Source: Rhodospirillaceae bacterium
GTDB taxonomy: Bacteria; Pseudomonadota; Alphaproteobacteria; Dongiales; Dongiaceae
Assembly (NCBI GenBank): GCA_016794075.1
Contig: JAEUKU010000351.1
Span: forward strand, 1 to 8,457
Direction: 5' to 3'
DNA: 8,457 nucleotides
Shown here: piece by piece, positions 4,515 to 8,457 of the stretch
Numbering within the stretch: the stretch's first letter is position 1
Layout of the letters: every line of letters starts with the position of its first letter
Position numbers and translations under genes: made by a program
Notes under the pieces: model-generated
Seen by the model: only the letters and a program-made list of their open reading frames with translations
The model's database searches: none
Told to the model about the DNA's origin: nothing

Positions 4515-7500
4515 ATGAAGTCAGAAATCCTGAAACAGCAGCTGATGGACCAGGTCCTTCGCTTTGCCACCGGCCGCATCGAGCGCGCCCGCGCCTCGCA
4601 GGTCGAGGCTTTCATCCGCCAGTTCTACGCCAACGTGCCGGTGGGCGACATCGCCCAGGAACCGCCGGAGGACCTGTTCTGCGCCGCCCTCTCGCTCTGG
4701 CAATTCGCCGGCAAGCGGCAGCCGGGCAAGCCGAAGCTACGCGTCTTCAACCCGCGCCAGGACGAGCATGGCTGGCGCTCGCCGCATACCATCGTCGAGA
4801 TCGTCAACGACGACATGCCGTTCCTGGTCGATTCCGTGACCGCCGAGCTCGGCCGCCGCGGCCTCGACGTGCACCTGGTGGTGCACCCGATCATGCGCGT
4901 CGCGCGCGACACGTCCGGCCAGATGACGGATCTCGGGCAAGCGGACGCGCCGGCCGAGTCCATCATGCAGATCCGCATCACCCAGATCGCCCAGCCGGCC
5001 AAGCTGGAGGAAGTGGCGACGCGGCTGGACGCGGTCCTCGGCGACGTGCGCAACGCCGTCACCGACTGGAAGGAGATGCGCGCGCGGCTGGCCGAATCCA
5101 TCGCCGAGATCGAGAAGCAGAAGCTCCCCGTCACCGAGGAGGAGCGCGCCGAGGTCGCCCGCTTCCTGAAATGGATCGAGGACGACCATTTCACCTTCCT
5201 CGGCTATCGCGAATACACCATGGCGGGCAAGGGCGACGCCGCCGCCTATCGCATCGTCGAGGAGAAGTCGCTGGGCGTGCTGCGCGATTTCGACATGCGC
5301 ATCTTCGGCGGCATGCGCAACACCCAGGCGATGCCGAGCCAGGTGCGGTCCTATCTGCGCCAGCCCAAGCTGCTCTTCGTCACCAAGGCCAATACCCGCG
5401 CCACCGTCCACCGCGACGTGCCGATGGACGTGTTCGGGGTCAAGATCTTCGACAAGAAGGGCGAGGTGGTGGGCGAAAGGCTGTTTGCCGGCCTGTTCAC
5501 CTCGGTCGCCTATAACCGCTCGCCGCGCGAGATCCCGCTGCTGCAGCGCAAGGTGGAGACGGTCATCGCCCAGGCCGGCTTCAACCCCAACAGCCATGAC
5601 GGCAAGGCGCTCGCGCATATCCTGGAAACCTATCCGCGCGACGAGCTGTTCCAGGCGACGGAGGCGGAGATCCTGGAAACCGCGCTCGGCATCCTGCACC
5701 TGCAGGAGCGCCAGCGCATCGCGCTCTTCCTGCGCCGCGACCCGTTCGAGCGCTTCGTCACCTGCCTCATCTTCCTGCCCAAGGATGCGATGAGCACGCA
5801 GATCCGCCTGCGCATGCAGGAGGTGGTGTGCGAGGCGTTCAAGGGCACGCTCTCGGCCTATTACGTGCATTTGGGCGACGGCGCGCTGGCGCGCATCCAG
5901 CTGATCGTCGCCACCAATCCCGGCGCCGTGCCGGAGGTCGATTTGAAGGCGCTGGAGGCCAAGCTGGCCGAGGTGGCGCGCTCCTGGGCCGATCGCCTGC
6001 GCGACGCCCTGGTCGACGCCAAGGGCGAGGCGCTCGGCATGGACCTGCTGCGGCGCTATCGCGACGCCTTCCCCGGCGGCTATGACGATCATTTCAACGC
6101 CCACAGCGCGGTGCAGGACATCGACCGCGTCGAGGAGGCGAAGGCGCGGCCCACGCCGGCCATCAACCTCTATCGCCCGATCGAGGCGGCCAGCAACGAA
6201 CTGCGCCTGAAGCTCTACCAGGCCAGGGACAAGATCGCGCTCTCCACCGTGCTGCCGTCGCTGGAGAATTTCGGCCTCAAGGTGATCAGCGAGATTCCCT
6301 TCGAAGTGGTCTCCGCCGGCGAGGACCGCGCGGTGTGGATCCACGACTTCACCATGTGCACGGCCGACGGCGCCGATGTCGACGTGTCGCAGATCCGCGA
6401 CAAGTTCCACGAGGCCTACGGGCGCATCTGGGCCGGCGAGGCGGAGGATGACGGCTTCAACCGCCTGGTCCTCACCGCCGGCATCGGCTGGCGCAACATC
6501 GCCCTGCTGCGCGCCTATTGCAAATACCTGCGCCAGGCGGCGATCGCCTTCAGCCAGGCCTATATGGAGCAGACGCTGAACGCCAACGCGGTCATCACCC
6601 GCGACCTGGTGCATCTGTTCTACGTCATGTTCGATCCCGGCTTCTCCGGCAACCGGGAGAAGGAGACGCAGGCGGTGCAGGACCGCATCCTGAAGGCGCT
6701 CGACGGCGTCGCCAACCTGGACGAGGACCGCATCCTGCGCCGGTTCCTCAACGCCGTGCAGTGCACGCTGCGCACCAATTTCTTCCAGCGCGACGCGCAG
6801 GGCAATGACAAGGACTACATCTCGTTCAAGCTCGACTCGCACAAGGTCGAGGACCTGCCGCTGCCACGACCGCTGGTCGAGGTCTTCGTCTATTCGCCGC
6901 GCGCCGAGGCGATCCACCTGCGCGGAGGCAAGGTGGCGCGCGGCGGCATCCGCTGGTCGGACCGGCGCGAGGATTTCCGCACCGAGGTGCTGGGCCTGAT
7001 GAAGGCGCAGATGACCAAGAACGCGGTCATCGTGCCGGTCGGCTCCAAGGGCGGCTTCGTGGTCAAGCGGCCGCCGCAGACCGGCGACCGCGAAGCGGTG
7101 ATGGCCGAAGTCGTGCATTGCTACAAGACGCTGATGCGCGGCCTGCTCGACATCACCGACAACCTGGCGGCAGGCAAGGTGGTGCCGCCGAAGGACGTGG
7201 TGCGGCGCGACGAGGACGATCCCTACCTGGTGGTCGCGGCCGACAAGGGCACGGCGACCTTCTCCGACATCGCCAACGGCGTGTCGCGCGACTACGGCTT
7301 CTGGCTCGACGACGCCTTTGCCTCCGGCGGCTCGGCCGGTTACGACCACAAGAAGATGGGCATCACCGCGCGCGGCGCCTGGGAATGCGTGAAGCGGCAT
7401 TTCCGCGAGCTCGGCAAGGACATCCAGGCGCAGGACTTCACCTGCGTCGGCGTCGGCGACATGTCGGGCGACGTCTTCGGCAACGGCATGCTGCTCTCTC

Positions 7501-8457
7501 GCGAGATCCGGCTGATCGCAGCTTTCGACCACCGCGACATCTTCATCGATCCCGAACCGGATGCGGCAGCCTCCTTCGCCGAGCGCGAGAGGCTCTTCGC
7601 GCTCCCCCGCTCGTCCTGGCAGGACTACGACAAGAGCAAGCTCTCGGCCGGCGGCGGCATCTTCCCGCGGTCGCTGAAGTCGATCACGCTCAGCCCTGCG
7701 GCGGCGGCCGCGATCGGGCTCGACAAGACGGTCGCCTCGCCGGCGGAGATCATGAACGCCATTCTCAAGGCGCCGGCCGATCTTCTCTGGTTCGGCGGCA
7801 TCGGCACCTATGTGCGGGGCTCGACCGAGACCAACCCGGAGGTCGGCGACCGCGCCAACGACGCGATCCGCATCACCGGCGCCGAGGTGCGCGCCAAGGT
7901 GATCGGCGAGGGCGCCAATCTCGGCATCACCCAGCGCGGTCGCATCGAATACGGGCTCGCGGGCGGACGCTGCAATTCGGACGCGATCGACAATTCCGGC
8001 GGGGTGAACTCGTCCGACGTCGAGGTGAACATCAAGATCGCGCTGGCGACGGCGATGCGTTCCGGCAGCCTCACGCGGCCGGCACGCAACAAGCTTTTGG
8101 CCTCGATGACCGACGAGGTGGCGGGGCTGGTGCTCGCCAACAACTACCACCAGACGCTCGCCATCTCGCTGGCGCAGCTGCGCGGTACGGCCGAGATCCC
8201 GCACCAGCAGCGCTTCATGGCCGGGCTCGAGGCGCGCAGGCTGCTCGACCGCAAGGTCGAACTCTTGCCCTCCGACGTGGCACTGGCCGAACGCGCGGCG
8301 CGCAACGAGCCGCTGACCCGGGCCGAGATCGGCGTGCTGCTCGCCTATGCCAAGATGGTGCTGCTCGACGACCTCGTCGCCAGCCCGCTTCCGGACGACC
8401 CCTATCTGGAGCGCGACCTGCTCGACTATTTCCCGGACAGGATGGCGAAGAAATATG
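4515..8457 (+). CDS. gdhB: Large NAD-dependent glutamate dehydrogenase (partial; C-terminus beyond right edge)
   Basis: The first 1314 codons, without frameshift, of the 180-kDa-class NAD-glutamate dehydrogenase (family about 1,600 residues), a cytoplasmic enzyme that deaminates glutamate to 2-oxoglutarate and ammonia. The N-terminal regulatory region includes an ACT-like block with IVEIVNDDMPFLVDSV at about 93-108. The catalytic domain shows GGIRWSDR from 810, KAQMTKNAVIVPVGSKGG with the expected catalytic lysine K845, and a nucleotide-binding glycine stretch VGVGDMSGDVFGNG from about 978. About 290 residues should lie past the edge. ATG 4515 has only a weak GGG upstream, but the reading MKSEILKQQLMDQV fits family N-termini. 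In Caulobacter the equivalent enzyme, GdhZ, also restrains cell division; nothing here shows whether this one does. The name gdhB follows Pseudomonas usage. Confidence 0.96.
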   Translation, partial: MKSEILKQQLMDQVLRFATGRIERARASQVEAFIRQFYANVPVGDIAQEPPEDLFCAALSLWQFAGKRQPGKPKLRVFNPRQDEHGWRSPHTIVEIVNDDMPFLVDSVTAELGRRGLDVHLVVHPIMRVARDTSGQMTDLGQADAPAESIMQIRITQIAQPAKLEEVATRLDAVLGDVRNAVTDWKEMRARLAESIAEIEKQKLPVTEEERAEVARFLKWIEDDHFTFLGYREYTMAGKGDAAAYRIVEEKSLGVLRDFDMRIFGGMRNTQAMPSQVRSYLRQPKLLFVTKANTRATVHRDVPMDVFGVKIFDKKGEVVGERLFAGLFTSVAYNRSPREIPLLQRKVETVIAQAGFNPNSHDGKALAHILETYPRDELFQATEAEILETALGILHLQERQRIALFLRRDPFERFVTCLIFLPKDAMSTQIRLRMQEVVCEAFKGTLSAYYVHLGDGALARIQLIVATNPGAVPEVDLKALEAKLAEVARSWADRLRDALVDAKGEALGMDLLRRYRDAFPGGYDDHFNAHSAVQDIDRVEEAKARPTPAINLYRPIEAASNELRLKLYQARDKIALSTVLPSLENFGLKVISEIPFEVVSAGEDRAVWIHDFTMCTADGADVDVSQIRDKFHEAYGRIWAGEAEDDGFNRLVLTAGIGWRNIALLRAYCKYLRQAAIAFSQAYMEQTLNANAVITRDLVHLFYVMFDPGFSGNREKETQAVQDRILKALDGVANLDEDRILRRFLNAVQCTLRTNFFQRDAQGNDKDYISFKLDSHKVEDLPLPRPLVEVFVYSPRAEAIHLRGGKVARGGIRWSDRREDFRTEVLGLMKAQMTKNAVIVPVGSKGGFVVKRPPQTGDREAVMAEVVHCYKTLMRGLLDITDNLAAGKVVPPKDVVRRDEDDPYLVVAADKGTATFSDIANGVSRDYGFWLDDAFASGGSAGYDHKKMGITARGAWECVKRHFRELGKDIQAQDFTCVGVGDMSGDVFGNGMLLSREIRLIAAFDHRDIFIDPEPDAAASFAERERLFALPRSSWQDYDKSKLSAGGGIFPRSLKSITLSPAAAAAIGLDKTVASPAEIMNAILKAPADLLWFGGIGTYVRGSTETNPEVGDRANDAIRITGAEVRAKVIGEGANLGITQRGRIEYGLAGGRCNSDAIDNSGGVNSSDVEVNIKIALATAMRSGSLTRPARNKLLASMTDEVAGLVLANNYHQTLAISLAQLRGTAEIPHQQRFMAGLEARRLLDRKVELLPSDVALAERAARNEPLTRAEIGVLLAYAKMVLLDDLVASPLPDDPYLERDLLDYFPDRMAKKY

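Noticed and set aside
4737..8204. A 1155-codon open frame on the minus strand opposite the glutamate dehydrogenase
   Set aside because: It is in exact codon register with the sense gene. A stop there needs TTA, CTA or TCA in the sense frame, which are very rare codons in this GC-rich genome. The product is a His/Asp/Arg/Ala-rich jumble while the sense strand shows the full family motifs. Long antisense frames against this gene are a known source of false annotations.

Overview
The window is GC-rich (roughly two thirds G+C by eye) and reads as an ordinary chromosomal segment of an alphaproteobacterium, probably close to the Rhodospirillales. Three things point that way: the very large NAD-dependent glutamate dehydrogenase, strong G/C preference at third codon positions, and a LexA site of the alphaproteobacterial direct-repeat form GAAC-N7-GAAC. 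I see no tRNA, rRNA, CRISPR array, IS element or phage gene.

Layout from left to right. Positions 1-623 (minus) hold the N-terminal 207 codons of a MoxR-family AAA+ ATPase that runs off the left edge. Divergent from it is hspQ (710-1051, plus), preceded by a heat-shock (sigma-32-like) promoter candidate that nearly touches its start codon. Next comes the most interesting element: a near-consensus -35 box, an exact GAAC-N7-GAAC SOS box over the -10 region, a good ribosome-binding site and a 30-residue single-span membrane peptide (1149-1241, plus). This is the architecture of a LexA-controlled small membrane protein such as Caulobacter SidA. About 600 bases follow without a gene I can name; they contain one low-confidence ORF (1258-1632). 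Then comes a complete nhaA Na+/H+ antiporter (1847-3061, plus).

On the minus strand, converging on nhaA with a 7-base gap, lies a two-gene unit. Its first gene encodes an unrecognised 149-residue protein with one C-terminal membrane segment (3844-4293). Its second encodes an exported trypsin-like (S1) protease (3069-3854). The two overlap by 11 bases and are probably translationally coupled. A 221-base divergent intergenic region separates this unit from the large NAD-glutamate dehydrogenase gene (4515 to the right edge, plus), of which 1314 codons are present and intact.

The genes do not form one pathway. The common thread is stress and housekeeping physiology: protein quality control (hspQ, MoxR), DNA-damage response (SOS peptide), ion and pH homeostasis (nhaA), envelope proteolysis, and glutamate catabolism. 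Many long open frames on the opposite strands, including one of 1155 codons against the dehydrogenase, are codon-register shadows and are not annotated.
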